Origin: Haematobia irritans
Taxonomy: Eukaryota > Arthropoda > Insecta > Diptera > Muscidae
NCBI RefSeq assembly: GCF_050003625.1
Contig: NC_134398.1
Span: 203,106,583 to 203,170,582 of the forward strand
DNA length: 64,000 nt
Direction of reading: 5' to 3'
Shown here: one piece after another, positions 11,201 to 22,575 of the stretch
How positions within the stretch are numbered: position 1 is the stretch's first letter
How the letters are laid out: the number at the start of each line of letters is the position of its first letter
Translations under genes and position numbers: made by a program
The notes under the pieces: generated by a model
Told to the model about the DNA's origin: nothing
Databases searched by the model: none
Seen by the model: only the letters and a program-made list of their open reading frames with translations

Positions 11201-12475
11201 AAATTTTATTTCTAGAGAAAATTTTGTCAAAATTTATTCCTACAGAAAATTTTGTCAAAATTTAATTTCTGTAGAAAATTTTGTCAAAATTTTCCTATAA
11301 AAATTTTTAACATTTTATTCCTAGAGAAAATATTTCTTTTTATTCCTAGACAAAATTTTATCAAAATTTTATCAAAATTTTATTCCCACGGGAGCCACCG
11401 TGGTGCAATGGTTAGCATGCCCGCCTTGCATACATAAGGTCGTGGGTTCGATTCCTGCTACGACCGAACACCAAAAAGTTTTTCAGCGGTGGATTATCCC
11501 ACTTCAGTAATGCTGGTGACATTTCTGAGTGTTTCAAAGCTTCTCTAAGTGGTTTCACTGCAATGTGGAACGCCGTTCGGACTCGGCTATAAAAACAAGG
11601 TCCCTTGTCATTGAGCTTAACATGGAATCGGGCAGCACTCAGTGATAAGAGAGAAGTTCACCACTGTGGTATCACAATGGACTGAATAGTCTAAGTGAGC
11701 CTGATACATCGGGCTGCCACATAACCTAACCTAACCTAGAGAAAATTTTGTCAAAATTTTATTTCTAGAGAAAATTTTGTCAACATTTTATTCATAGAGA
11801 AAATTTTGTCAAAATTTAATTTCTGTAGAAAATTTTGTCCAAATTTTCGTAGAAAAAATTTTAACATTTTCTTCCTAGAGAAAATATTTTTTTTATTCCT
11901 AGACAATATTTTATCGAAATTTTATTCCTAGAGAAAACTTTGTGGAAATTTTATTCCCATAAAAATTTTGACAAAGTTTTATTTCTGTAGGAAATTTTTT
12001 CAAAATTTTAATCTTAAATCAAATTTTATTATTATAGAAAATTTTGTCAAAATTTTATTATTACAGAAAATCTTGTTAATATTTTATTTCTATTGAAAAT
12101 CTTGTTAATATTTTATTTCTATTTAAAATTGTGTCAACATTTTATTTCTATAGAAAATTTTAACAAAATTTTATTCATAGAGAGAAAACTTAACTTTTTT
12201 ATTCCTAGGGATAATTTTGTCAACATTTTATTCCTATAGAAAATTTAGTTTTTTATTCTTATAAAATTTTTTGTCAAAATTGCATTTCGATGGAAAATTT
12301 TGTCAACATTTTATTTCTATAAAAATTTTGCCAAAAGTTTATTCCTATAAAAATTTTTATCCAAACTTTATTTCAATGGAAAATTTTGTAAAAATTTTAT
12401 TTCTTTAGAAAATTTTGGGAAAATTTTATTTCAATAGAAAATTTCAGAAAAATTTTATTTCAATGGAAAAATTTT
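8260..12475 (+). repeat. satellite array, TTCCTAGAG subfamily
   Basis: This plus-oriented array lies between genes A and B. Here most units carry TTCCTAGAGAAAATTTTG, where other blocks have TTTCTATAGAAAATTTTG, marking a locally homogenised subfamily. It is interrupted by a SINE at 11390-11737. Larger duplicated segments are visible, for example around 10090-10400 and 11210-11340. Long open frames in it are products of the 29-bp period, not genes. Confidence 0.85.
11390..11737 (+). mobile_element. tRNA-derived SINE, full length
   Basis: This ~348-bp element starts GGGAGCCACCGTGG. It has a pol III A box around GTGGTGCAATGGTTAGCATG (11401) and a B box GGTTCGATTCC (about 11444), a tRNA-unrelated body, and a tail of AACCT repeats. 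Four related copies in the window confirm the ends. It sits inside the satellite array, so the target duplication cannot be read. Confidence 0.88.
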
Positions 12476-12690
12476 ATTGGTTCAATCCCAGTTTCGATCA
12501 AACACCAAAAATTTTTTCAGAGTTAGGTTATCTCCACTCAGTAATGCTGATGGCCTTTGTGAGTGTTTCCAAGTTTTTCAGTTTTCCAAGTTTTTCCATG
12601 TGAAACGCCGTTCGGACTCGGTTATAAAAATGATCCCTTGTCTTTGGGCTAAACATAGAATCAGACGGCGCTCCCAAACTTAGTCCAAAA
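12476..12690 (+). mobile_element. degenerate SINE fragment
   Basis: Diverged copy of the same SINE without its 5' end: GGTTCAATCCCAG resembles the B box region, and later segments CAGTAATGCTGATGGC and GAAACGCCGTTCGGACTCGG match the body. The AACCT tail is missing. Confidence 0.7.
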
Positions 12691-13186
12691 TGTTTGAAAA
12701 TATCAAGCAAATCGGATTAGCTGATTTTTCGCTGAAATTTCTTAATTTTATTTCATCGCAACCTCTAGTTGCAATTACTGCAACATTGAACTATGGGAAA
12801 ATTACATGCCTCCAAGAACAAACTACTTCATCAATATAGTAAGACTATACTAACGACTCATAAATCAATTAAATTAAAAAAAAATGTGGACATACATAAA
12901 TCTTGTTCACCATACTTTTCCATGACAATTACTGACCACCCCGCTCCCCCAGATTTTAAAAATCAATTTATAAAAACATCTATGGAAGTTTGAAATTTTT
13001 GTTTATTGCAAAAAAAATTTTGCATTGGTGATACTTGATATAATGTTCTTTGTTGTTGTTTATTTTTGTTTTACATAAAATCTCCTTCGAATATGTTTCC
13101 TGAAACCAGTTCATGTTATAGGTCCAATTAACCAGTTTGTTTTTTTTTTATCGACCAGCCAGCTTCGATGATCTTTGTGGTTCTGT
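12691..13186. other. gene B 3' flank
   Basis: AT-rich sequence downstream of gene B. Minus-strand AATAAA occurs at 13059-13064 (about 123 nt after the stop) and at 13002-13007; either could end the gene B transcript. Nothing else is recognised. Confidence 0.45.
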
Positions 13187-13305
13187 TTAATATGCCGGTG
13201 ACAACATTGGTTCTCCAACCAAACCCCTCAAGACATTGTGAGCACAAATTACGGCCATGTCAGTACGGGTGCGCTGAGTGGCTGAGCCAATGTGTGGAGT
13301 AATGA
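13187..13305 (-). CDS. gene B exon 4
   Basis: A 119-nt exon with acceptor TTGCAG. It encodes [19 protein letters not shown] and ends in GEPMLSPAY, then TAA. It sits 2.8 kb from exon 3 because of satellite growth in intron 3. Confidence 0.87.
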
Positions 13306-16300
13306 CTGCAAAATACAAAAAGAAAAAAAGTGAAATGTTTATTGTTAAAAAATTAAAAAAAACAAAGACAGTCTGTATAGAATTATTTATGCAAGGAAAA
13401 AAGACAAGAATTGTAAATATACAAAGAGAGGGAGTAAATATAGATGGTAATTGGGCCATTAACAAATACAGTTCATAAGTAAACTGTATATATATTATGG
13501 CAAAGAGGGATTTCATTTTAGAATCACTTTTAGAATGAAAGGTCTGTTCTCTTTTGGTCTGGAATACAACTTTTACACCAGCTTTCCCAAAATTTAATAT
13601 TATTATTATTGTCATACTGAGGTTTCTTACTACAAATCTACCAAAAAAATATTATGTCAACTTGCTACAAAATTTTATTTCTATCGAAAATTTTTGCAAA
13701 CTTTTATTTCTTTATGAAATTTTTATTTCTATAGAAAATATTTGCAAAATGTTATATCTATAGAACTTTTTGCAAAATTTTATTTCTATAGAAAATTTTG
13801 TAAAAATTTTATTTCTGTAGAAAATTTTTTCAAAATTTTATTTCTGTAGAAAATTTTGTCAAAATTTTATTTCTGTAGAAAATATTTGCAAAATTTTATT
13901 TCTATAGAACTTTCTGCAAATTTTTATTTCTATAGAAAATTTTGTCAAAATTTTATTTCTGTAGAAAATATTTGCAAAATGTTATAACTATAGAACTTTT
14001 TGCAAATTTTTATTTCTATAGAAAATTTTGAAAAAATTGTATTTCTGTAGAAAATTTTGTCAAAATTTTATTTCTGTAGAAAATATTTGCAAAATTTTAT
14101 TTCTATAGAACTTTCTGCAAATTTTTATTTCTATAGAAAATTTTGTAAAAATTTTATTTCTGTAGAAAATTTTTTGTCAAAATTTTATTTCTGTAGAAAA
14201 TATTTGCAAAATTTTATTTCTATAGAACTTTTTGCAAATTTTTATTTCCATAGAAAATTTTGTAAAAATTTTATTTCTGTAGAAAATTTTGTAAAAATTT
14301 TATTTCTGTTGACATTATTTGTATAGACAATTTTTCCAAAATTTTATTTCTGTAAAAATTTTGAAAAATTTTTATTTCTATCGAAAATTTTGCAAAATTA
14401 TATTTCTATAGAAAATTTTGCAAAATTTTATTTCTATAGAAAATGTTGTCAAAATTTCATTTCTCTAGAAAATGTTGCCAAAATTTTATTTCTATAAAAT
14501 ATTTTGTCAAAATTTTATTTCTATAAAGAATTCTGTCAAAATTTTATTTTAATCGAGAATTTTGCCACAATTTTATTTTTATGGAAAAATTTGTCATGTC
14601 CATAGAAAATTTTGTAAACATTTTATTTCAGTAGACAATTTATTTGTATAGATAATTTTTGCAAAATTCTGTTTCTGTAGGAAATTTTGCAAAATTTTAT
14701 TTCTATAGAAAATTTTTGCAAACTTTTATTTCTTTAGGAAATTTTTATTTCTATAAAAAATATTTGCAAGATTTTATTTCTATAGAACTTTTTGCAAATT
14801 TTTATTTCTATAGAAAATTTTGCAAAAATTTTATTTCTGTAGAAAATTTTGTCAAAATTTTATTTCTGTAGAAAATATTTGCAAAATTTTATTTCTATAG
14901 AACTTTTTTCAAATTTTTATTTCTATAGAAAATTTTGTAAAAATTTTATTTCTGTAGAAAATTTTTTAAAAATTTTATTTCTGTAGACATTATTTGTATA
15001 GACAATTTTTCCAAAATTTTATTTCTATAAAAATTTTGAAAAATTTTTATTTCTATAGAAAATTTTACAAAATTTTATTTCTATAGAAAATTTTGCAAAA
15101 TTTTATATCTATAGAAAATGTTGTCAAAATTTTATTTCTATAGAAAATGTTGCCAAAAATTTTTTTCTATAAAATATTTTGTCAACATTTTATTTCTATA
15201 AAGAATTTTGTCAAAAATTTGTTTTAATCGAGAATTTTGTCACTATTTTATTTTAATGGAAAATTTTATTAAAATTTCATTTCTATAGAAAATTTTGTAA
15301 AAATGTTATTTCCATAGAAAATTTTGTCTAAATTTTATTTCAATAGAAAGTTTTGTAAAAATTTTATTTCAGTAGACAATTTATTTGTATAGAAAATTTT
15401 TGCAAAATTTTATTTCTATAGAAAATTTTGCAAAATTTTATATCTGTAGAAAATTTTGTAAAATTTTATTTCTATAGAAAATTTTGTCAAAATGTCTATA
15501 AAGAATTTAGTCAAAAGTTTTTTTTATGGAGAATTTTGTCCAAATTTTATTTTTATATATAATTTTGCCACAATTTTATTTCTATAGAAAATGTTGTTAA
15601 AATTTTATTTCTATAGAAAATTTTGTCTAATTTTATTTCCATAGAAAATTTTGTCAAAATTTTATTTCCATAGAAAATAAAAAAACAATAAATTTTGACA
15701 AAATTTTGAATGGAAATAAAATGTTGACAAAATTTGGAATGGAAAAAAAATTGAACAAAATTTTCTATGAAAATAAAATTTTGACAAAATTTTTTATAGA
15801 AATAAAAAAAAAACATTTCTAATGTTCAGGGTCTTTTATAGTGCGTATTTTCTTCATTATCCTGGTTTCTACCACATACTCTGTGGTAGCAAATTCGGTG
15901 TACCGTTTTGGGAATTTGTCCAGATTTTTTTAATCGAGAAAACCCAATTTTCCGGTGTTGTGATCACACAAAGTGGAATAGGCCAGAAATAGACCTTTCC
16001 GTTTTGCAAGCTAAATACTCATCGGGTCATCCACGTATTAATTTTCGTTCGACTCATTCCATTTAATATAAACATGAATGTTTTTCAAAACTTACCAAGA
16101 TTGGGTAAGGTCAACAATTTATCATCGGCAGGCAAAGGTTCTGGAGACATGACATCAATACCAGCCGAAAAGATTTGATTGGTCTTCAAAGCCGTATACA
16201 AATCATCCTGGTTAATAATGGCTATACGAAAAAAAAGAAAAAACACCAAAAATTAATAAACCCATAATCATGATTAGACCACATGTTTGGAAATTCGGAA

Positions 16301-19300
16301 TCGCAAAATTTTCATTTGGCCTTATTTTTTTAAAAAAGTTCAATTTAAAGTTGTATTGGATTCACGGTTGCCACTCGAGCCCAAAATAATCTACCAAAAT
16401 TTTGGAGAAAAATTTACCACAAAACCTACCAAACAAAATATTTTAATTTTTGTCAAATTTGTATTTCTATAGAAAATTTTGTCAAAATTTTATTTCTATA
16501 GGAAATTTCAGGCAACATTTTATTTCTATAGGAAATTGCTGGCATAATTTTATTTCTAAAGGAAATTTATGGAAAAATTTTATTTTTATAGAAAATTTTG
16601 TCAAAATTTTATTTCTATAGGAAATTTCTGGCAAAATTTTATTTCTATAGGAAATTTCTGGCAAAATGTTATTTCTATAGGAAATTGCTGGCAAAATTTT
16701 ATTTCTAAAGGAAATTTCTGGCAAAATTTTATTTCTATAGAAAATTTTGTCAAAATTTTATATCTATAGAAAAATTTGATACAATTTTATTTTTTTAGAA
16801 AAAGTTGTCAAAATTTTATTTCTATAGAAAATTTCTGGCAATATTTTATTTGCATAGAAAATTTTGTTTAAATTTTATTTTTATAAAAACGTTTGTCAAA
16901 ATTTTATTTCTATAGGAACTTTTGTCAAAATTTTATTTCTATAGGAACTTTTGTCAAAATTTTATTTGTATAGAAAATTTTTCAGAATTTTATTTCTAGA
17001 GAAAATTTTGTCTAAATTTTATTTCTATAGAAAATGTTGTCAAAATTGTATTTCTATTTATTTTATTTTTATAAAAACTTTTGTCAAAATTTTATTTCTA
17101 TAGAAAATGTTGTCAAAATTTTATTTCTATAGGAAATTTTGTCAAAATTGTATGTCTATAGAAAAATTTGACAAAATTTTATTTCTATAGAAAGTTTTTC
17201 AGAATTTTATTTCTATCGAAAATTTTGTCAAATTGTCATTTTTTTTAGAAATTTGTTTCTATAGAAAATTTCTGGCAATATTTTATTTCTATAGAAAATT
17301 TTGTCAACATTTTATTTTTATAGAAAAATGTTCAGAATTTTATTTCTAGAGAAAATTTTGTATTAATTTTATTTCTATGGAAAATGTTGTCAAAATTTCA
17401 TTTCTATTTTTTTTATTTTCATAAAAACTTTTATCAAAATTTTATTTCTATAGAAAATTTTGTCAAAATTTTATTTTTATAGAAAATGTTGTCAAGATTT
17501 TATTTCTATAGGAAATTTTGTCAAAATTTTATATCTATAGAAAAATTTGACAAAATTTTATTTCTATAGAAAGTTTTTCAGAATTTTATTTCTATCGAAA
17601 ATTTTTTCAAAATTTTATTTCTATAGAAAATTTTGTCAAAATTTTATTTCTATAGAAAATTTTGTCAACATTTTATTTTTATAGAAAAATTTTCAGAATT
17701 TTATTTCTAGAGAAAATTTTGTCAAAATTTTATTTCTATGGAAAATGTTGTCAAAATTTTATTTCTGAAAAAATGTTGTCAAAAATTTATTTCTATTTAT
17801 TTTATTTTTATAAAACCTTTTGTCATAATTTTATTTCTATAGAAGATTTTGTCAAAATTTTATTTATGTAGAAAATTTTGTCAAAATTTTATTTCTATAG
17901 AAAATTTTGTCAAAATTTTATTTCTATGGATAATTTTGTCAAATTTTTATTTCTTTAGAAAATTCCTGGCATATTTTATTTCTATAGAAATTTTCTGGCA
18001 AAATTTTATTTCTATAAGAACATGTTGTAATTTTTTTTTATAGAAAATTTTGCTAAAAATTTATTTCTATAGAAAATGTTGTCAAAATTTTATTGCCATA
18101 GAAGATTTTGTCAAAATTTTATTTTTGTACAAAAATGTTGTCTAAATTTTCTTTTAATAAAAATTTTTGGCAAAATTTTATTGCCACAGAAGATTTGGTC
18201 AAAATTTTATTTCTATAGAAACTTTTGTCAAAATTTTATTTCTATAAAAAATATTATCAAAATGTTATTTCCTTAGAAATTTTCTGGCAAAATTTTATTT
18301 CTATAAAAAATTTTGTCTAAATTTTATTTCTATAGAAAATTTCTAACGAAATACAATTTTTCCAAAAGAGCATCTTATTTTGTTGTTAGAAGAAAAATAA
18401 ATTCTTGCGATTTGCAATTCCGAATATCGGAATATGAAAATAGAATATCCCCTTTTCAATACTTACGTCCACGAGCAATGTTGATCAAAACTGCATTCTT
18501 TTTCATTTTAGCAAAAGAGGTTGAATTAAAGACACCCTGCGTCTCTGGTGTCAAGGGGGCAGCAATGAAGAGGATATCACTTTGAGACAATAAGTCATCG
18601 AAGGGGACCTTGGCGGCATTGAATTCCTTTTCAACAGATTTGTCTACTCGTTTACGGGTGGTGTAGAGAATTTTCTCAATATCAAAGCCCTTCAGACGTT
18701 GGGCAATGGCTTGACCAATACCACCAAAGCCAAAGAAACCCACAGTTGCATCACGGATCTCTTGACCCCACATCCATTCAATGTGATAGTTTTCCCAAGA
18801 GGAACTGTCCGAAAAACACACACAAAATCATAAAATGCTTAAAAATTTAATACTTCTCCAAAATATCTCTCAACTCACCTATCGATTTTATTACGTCCTT
18901 CATGGAATCGCCGGGCTGCTGACAACATCAAACCCATGGCTATATCAGCAACAGCGTAATTCAAGACAGTGGGTGTATGACCCAAGGGTATTTTACGTTT
19001 CTTCAATTCGGCTACATCTATGTGATCTATGCCAGCCGACATAGCTGAAATGGATTTCAATTGAGACCCGGCAGCATCCATTACCTCCTTATCCAATGGC
19101 AGACCTACGGCCCAAAACATGCCATGGACACCTTTGGCTTTTTGTAAAATCTCCGTACGATTTGGTGGCAAGCTATCACACATAACCAATTGGCAACCAC
19201 GGCTCATTAAGTCCAAGGCCTCCTTGGGTACTTCAGGATGGGTTACTAAAATTTTAAAGGTAACCTCCTCACTGGATTCCGAAGATTCTTTACTTTCCAT

Positions 19301-19405
19301 GGTGGCTTCAGTTGTTGTGCTTCTACTTCTGCCCCGAGCAGCATCGTTTAAAGAAATCAACGAAGCAAAAATTAGAATTGATAGAAGAAATTGTGTTTTT
19401 AACAT
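13187..19405 (-). CDS. gene B: D-2-hydroxyacid dehydrogenase with N-terminal signal-like segment
   Basis: Four exons (18879-19405, 18467-18804, 16096-16221, 13187-13305) give a 369-residue paralog of gene A. The first ~22 residues have a basic start and a hydrophobic core [13 protein letters not shown] followed by NDA, a classic secretory signal pattern. An acidic, Ser-rich linker ([10 protein letters not shown]) then leads to the enzyme start [17 protein letters not shown]. Met36, just before the linker, could give a cytosolic form. The Rossmann loop GFGGIG is at ~201-206 and TTR (Arg ~226) follows. Catalytic residues are Arg ~287 (INIARGP), Glu ~316 (VMSPEPLP) and His ~335 (ITPHIG). Introns 2 and 3 hold satellite arrays; intron 1 is 74 bp. 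By family it should reduce hydroxypyruvate or glyoxylate; secretion or ER entry is inferred only from the N-terminus. Confidence 0.88.
13640..15810 (+). repeat. 29-bp satellite, gene B intron 3
   Basis: Plus-oriented array to about 15670, then a short minus-oriented end (15690-15810). A larger repeat is visible: segments with AAAATATTTGCAAAATTTT and AACTTTCTGCAAATTTTTAT recur around 13880-14310 and 14760-14940. Positions 15811-16095 are AT-rich intron with nothing recognised. Confidence 0.85.
16096..16221 (-). CDS. gene B exon 3
   Basis: A 126-nt exon encoding [20 protein letters not shown] and the Glu motif [18 protein letters not shown]. The acceptor is GTATAG and the donor G/GTAAGT. Confidence 0.87.
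16363..18350 (+). repeat. satellite-bearing transposon copy, gene B intron 2
   Basis: It starts with the transposon terminus CACGGTTGCCACTCGAG, then AATCTACCAAAATTTTGG and ACCTACCAAAC, and passes directly into a plus-oriented 29-bp array. Many units here have GGAAATTTCTGGCAAAATTT. A 310-bp segment with TTTCAGAATTTTATTTC is duplicated (about 17200-17500). The opposite terminus is not found before exon 2. Confidence 0.75.
18467..18804 (-). CDS. gene B exon 2
   Basis: A 338-nt exon from [18 protein letters not shown] through [13 protein letters not shown] to INIARG. The acceptor is GGACAG and the donor C/GTAAGT. With exon 3 it makes ARGPIINQ across the junction. Confidence 0.87.
18879..19405 (-). 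CDS. gene B exon 1
   Basis: It encodes the signal-like N-terminus, acidic linker and substrate-binding half ([35 protein letters not shown]). The donor is AG/GTGAGT on the minus strand. The exon is 120 nt longer than exon 1 of gene A, nearly all at the 5' end. Confidence 0.87.
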
Positions 19406-19822
19406 TTTAATTTTCCTTTTTCTTTAGTTTTCCGTTATAATCCAAGAATATATGTGAAAGGCTCAAAATTCCAAAGACTACTGATTTCCCTTGAGTTTGT
19501 GAAGTTGTTTTTAAGGCAACCCCCTTGTTGGTCAATGTTTGTCGCACATTAAAGATCAATACTGAAAGCTCTACTCGTGCTTCTGAGAACAGACTTAGAA
19601 TTTGTTTTGCTTTAGCTTTGTGAGATAAACTTTTGAACTTGACTTCCAGCCTTCCAGCTCCATGAAATGATATGAATTTAAACTTTTTATTCTTGCACAG
19701 CAAAGCCTATCTTAAAGCTACAGATTTGGACATTGAGTGAGAGTCATGCTAAGTAATGAGAATTTCTCTTAAGGTTATCTCTTTATAGAAATTCCTCACA
19801 TAAAAGGATTAGGGATTACAGT
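19406..19822. other. gene B leader and promoter region
   Basis: Non-repetitive sequence upstream of gene B on the minus strand. No core promoter motif can be assigned with confidence. Positions 19743-19822 match a block at 33078-33154 upstream of gene C, including GAGAATTTCTCTTAAGG and GGTTATCTCTTTA. Confidence 0.55.
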
Positions 19823-21754
19823 CACGTTTGCCAAAGTTGGTAGAATTCTACGAACAATGGTATATTTTTACTGTTTGGTAGATTGGTAAATTGAAATGAA
19901 ATTTTGACAAAATTTTCTATGGAAATAAAGTTTTGACAAAATTGTCTATAGAAATAAAATTTTGCAAAAATTTTCTACGGAAATAAAATTTTGCAAAAAT
20001 GTTCTATAGAAATAAAATTTTGATCAAATTTCTGTAGAACTAAAATTTTACAATTAAAACTGAAATTTTGACAAAATTTCCTATAAACATGAACTTTTAA
20101 CAAAATGTCCTATAGAAAAATAATTTTAACAAAATTTTTCTATAGAAATAAAATTATTCAAAAAATGTTCTATAGAAAAACAAAATTTTACAAAAAATTT
20201 CTATAGAAATAAAATTGTGCAAAATTTTCTATAACAAAAAAAAAATTTACAAAATTTTCAAACCAAAAAAAAAATAAACAAAAGTTTCTTTAAAAATAAA
20301 ATTTTGACAACATTTTTTATAGAAATAAAATTTTGCCAAAAATTTTATATAGAAATAAAATTTTGACAAAATTGTCTACAGAAATAAAATTTTGACAAAA
20401 ATTTCTATAGAAATAATATTTTAACTAAATATTCTACAAAAATAAAATTTTGACAAAATTTCCTACAAAAATAAAATTTTGCCAGAAATTTTCTATAGAA
20501 ATGAACTTTTGACAAAATTTCCCATAAAATTAAAATTTGGCCAGAAATTTTCTATAAATATAAAATTTTGACCAAATTTTCTATTGAAATAAAATTTTGC
20601 AAGAACTTTCTATAGAAATGAAGTTTTGACAAAAATTTCTATAGAAATGAAATTTTGCCAGAAATAAAATTTTGACACAATTTGCTATGGAAATAAAATT
20701 GGACAAACATTTTATATAGAAATAAAATTTTGACATAAGTTGAAATAAATTTATATTGAAATAAATTGAAATAAAATTATAACAAAATTTTCTATAGAAA
20801 TACAAGTTTAACAAAATTTTCTATAGATATAACATTTTAATAAACGTTTTGAATAGAAATAAAATTTTGAAAAATTTTTCTATAGAAATAGAATTTTTTT
20901 TATAGAAATAAAATTTTACAAATTTTCTATAGAAATAAAATTTTTCATTTTCAAATTTTCCATAGAAATAACATTTTGACAAAATTTTCCTTAGAAATAA
21001 CATTTTGACCAAATTGTCTCTGTAGAAATAAAACTTTCACCAAATTTTCTATAAAAATAAAACATTAACCAAATTTTTTATAGAAATAAAATTGCATAAA
21101 CATTTTCTATAGAAATAAAATTTTGACAAAATTTTAAATAGAAATATCATTTTAACAAAATTTTCTATAGAAATAAAATTTAACAAAGTTTTCTATAGAT
21201 ATAAAATTTTGAAAAAAATTTCTATAGAAACACAATTTTGACAAAATTTTCTATAGAAATACAATTTTGAGAAAATTTTCTATAGGAATAAAATGTTGAC
21301 AAAATGTTAAATATAAATAAAATTTTGACAAAATTTTAAATAGAAATTGAAATTAAATTTTGACATTTTTTAATAGAAATAAAATTTTGGCAAAATTTTC
21401 TCTAGAAATAAAATTTTGACAAAATTTTCTATAAAAGCAAAACTTTGACCAGATTTGCCATAAAAATAATATTGTGACAAAATTTTCTATAGAAATATAA
21501 TTTTGCAAAAATTTGCCATCGAAATAAAATTTTGTAAAGTTTTGCAGAAATTGTCTATAGGAATAAAATTTTTTATCGAGATGAAACTTTGACAAAATTT
21601 CCAATAGAAATTTAATTTTGATAAAACCCTATTGAAATAACTTTTTGACCAAATTGTCTATAGAAATAAAATGTTGACAAAATTTTCTATGGGAATAAAA
21701 TTGGGACAAAATAAGATTTATTGTTTGGTAAATTGTTCTCGAATGGCAACCGTG
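19823..21754 (+). mobile_element. complete satellite-bearing transposon
   Basis: The left end is CACGTTTGCCAAAG then TTGGTAGAATTCTAC and GGTAGATTGGTAAATTG; the right end is TTGGTAAATTGTTCTCGAAT followed by GGCAACCGTG. The ends are inverted versions of each other over about 12 bp. The interior is ~60 minus-oriented 29-bp units. Flanks ATTACAGT (19815-19822) and ATTGCAAT (21755-21762) agree at 6 of 8 positions, which may be an old 8-bp target duplication as made by hAT-type elements. There is no coding capacity. Confidence 0.6.
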
Positions 21755-21912
21755 ATTGCAATCCTGGCATATATTATGCCGTAGTTCAAGAGTTCAATTA
21801 TACTTTACATTTCTTCTAACCATCTGCAGCCCTGAAGATTCAATTCTGTTATATACCTCCTCAAAGGGGGAAGCCAATTGTTGACCAGTCCAATATAGAC
21901 AGTCCGCTGCCT

Positions 21913-22575
21913 CTACACTGAAAAAGATATTGTCGTGAGGTCAAAGATTTCATGTCTTTAAATTCCGAATGCAAATTTTGCTTAGCATAGACGACGCATT
22001 TCTCTAATATAAAGTTTTTTTCTTTGTCCAAAAGTTGATAATCTTTTCAATGAAGTCGTAATGTCCTAATAATTAAGTGATTTGACTTAAAAATGGATAT
22101 CATAACATGAAAGAAAAAATGTTTGGGCTAAGGCCAACTTGACTTTAATAATTCAGAAAAATTCTTTAAATTTAATGAATTTGTCTTTCAATTTGTTGCC
22201 TTTTTGCGTCTTGACTATAAAACAAAAAATCGTTCAAATTTAGGACATGTTTTTCTAAACTTTATTTTAAAGATGTTTTTTACATGAAACATAGCATAAT
22301 TTCTACTGGATGTCGAGTCTTAATTTGAAAAATAAAGTTGTCCTTAACTCGTTTTTAAAGGACTTTGATAGCATATGAAGAAAATAAGCTGAGAAAGCGA
22401 AAAATTAAAATTTACTTCCTAGAAGCAAGTACACAAAACCCAAATTTAAAAGAGAATTGTGCCTTAAAAGTATCCTTACTTGTATTCTCCGCTTATTTGG
22501 CTCGGAATCAATACCAAATTTTTTTAAAGTAAAGACAAAATCTTTGGAACCGGTCATGCTTTTTTTTCAGTGTAG
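21913..22575. mobile_element. 663-bp terminal-inverted-repeat element
   Basis: Both ends read CTACACTGAAAAA, and the similarity continues inward (CAAAGATTTCATGTCTTTA against CAAAGATTTTGTCTTTAC) for about 48 bp. No open frame and no clear target duplication. A shorter relic of the same family is at 32690-32760. Confidence 0.6.

Noticed and set aside
11390..11470. Functional tRNA gene
   Set aside because: A and B boxes are present but the acceptor and anticodon stems do not form and the sequence continues into a SINE body with an AACCT tail.
11731..11737. AACCT repeats as telomere-like sequence
   Set aside because: Short tails found only at the 3' ends of SINE copies; dipterans lack such telomeres.
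13187..13615. 142-codon frame extending gene B exon 4 upstream
   Set aside because: Only the last 39 codons are homologous; the rest reads intron past the TTGCAG acceptor.
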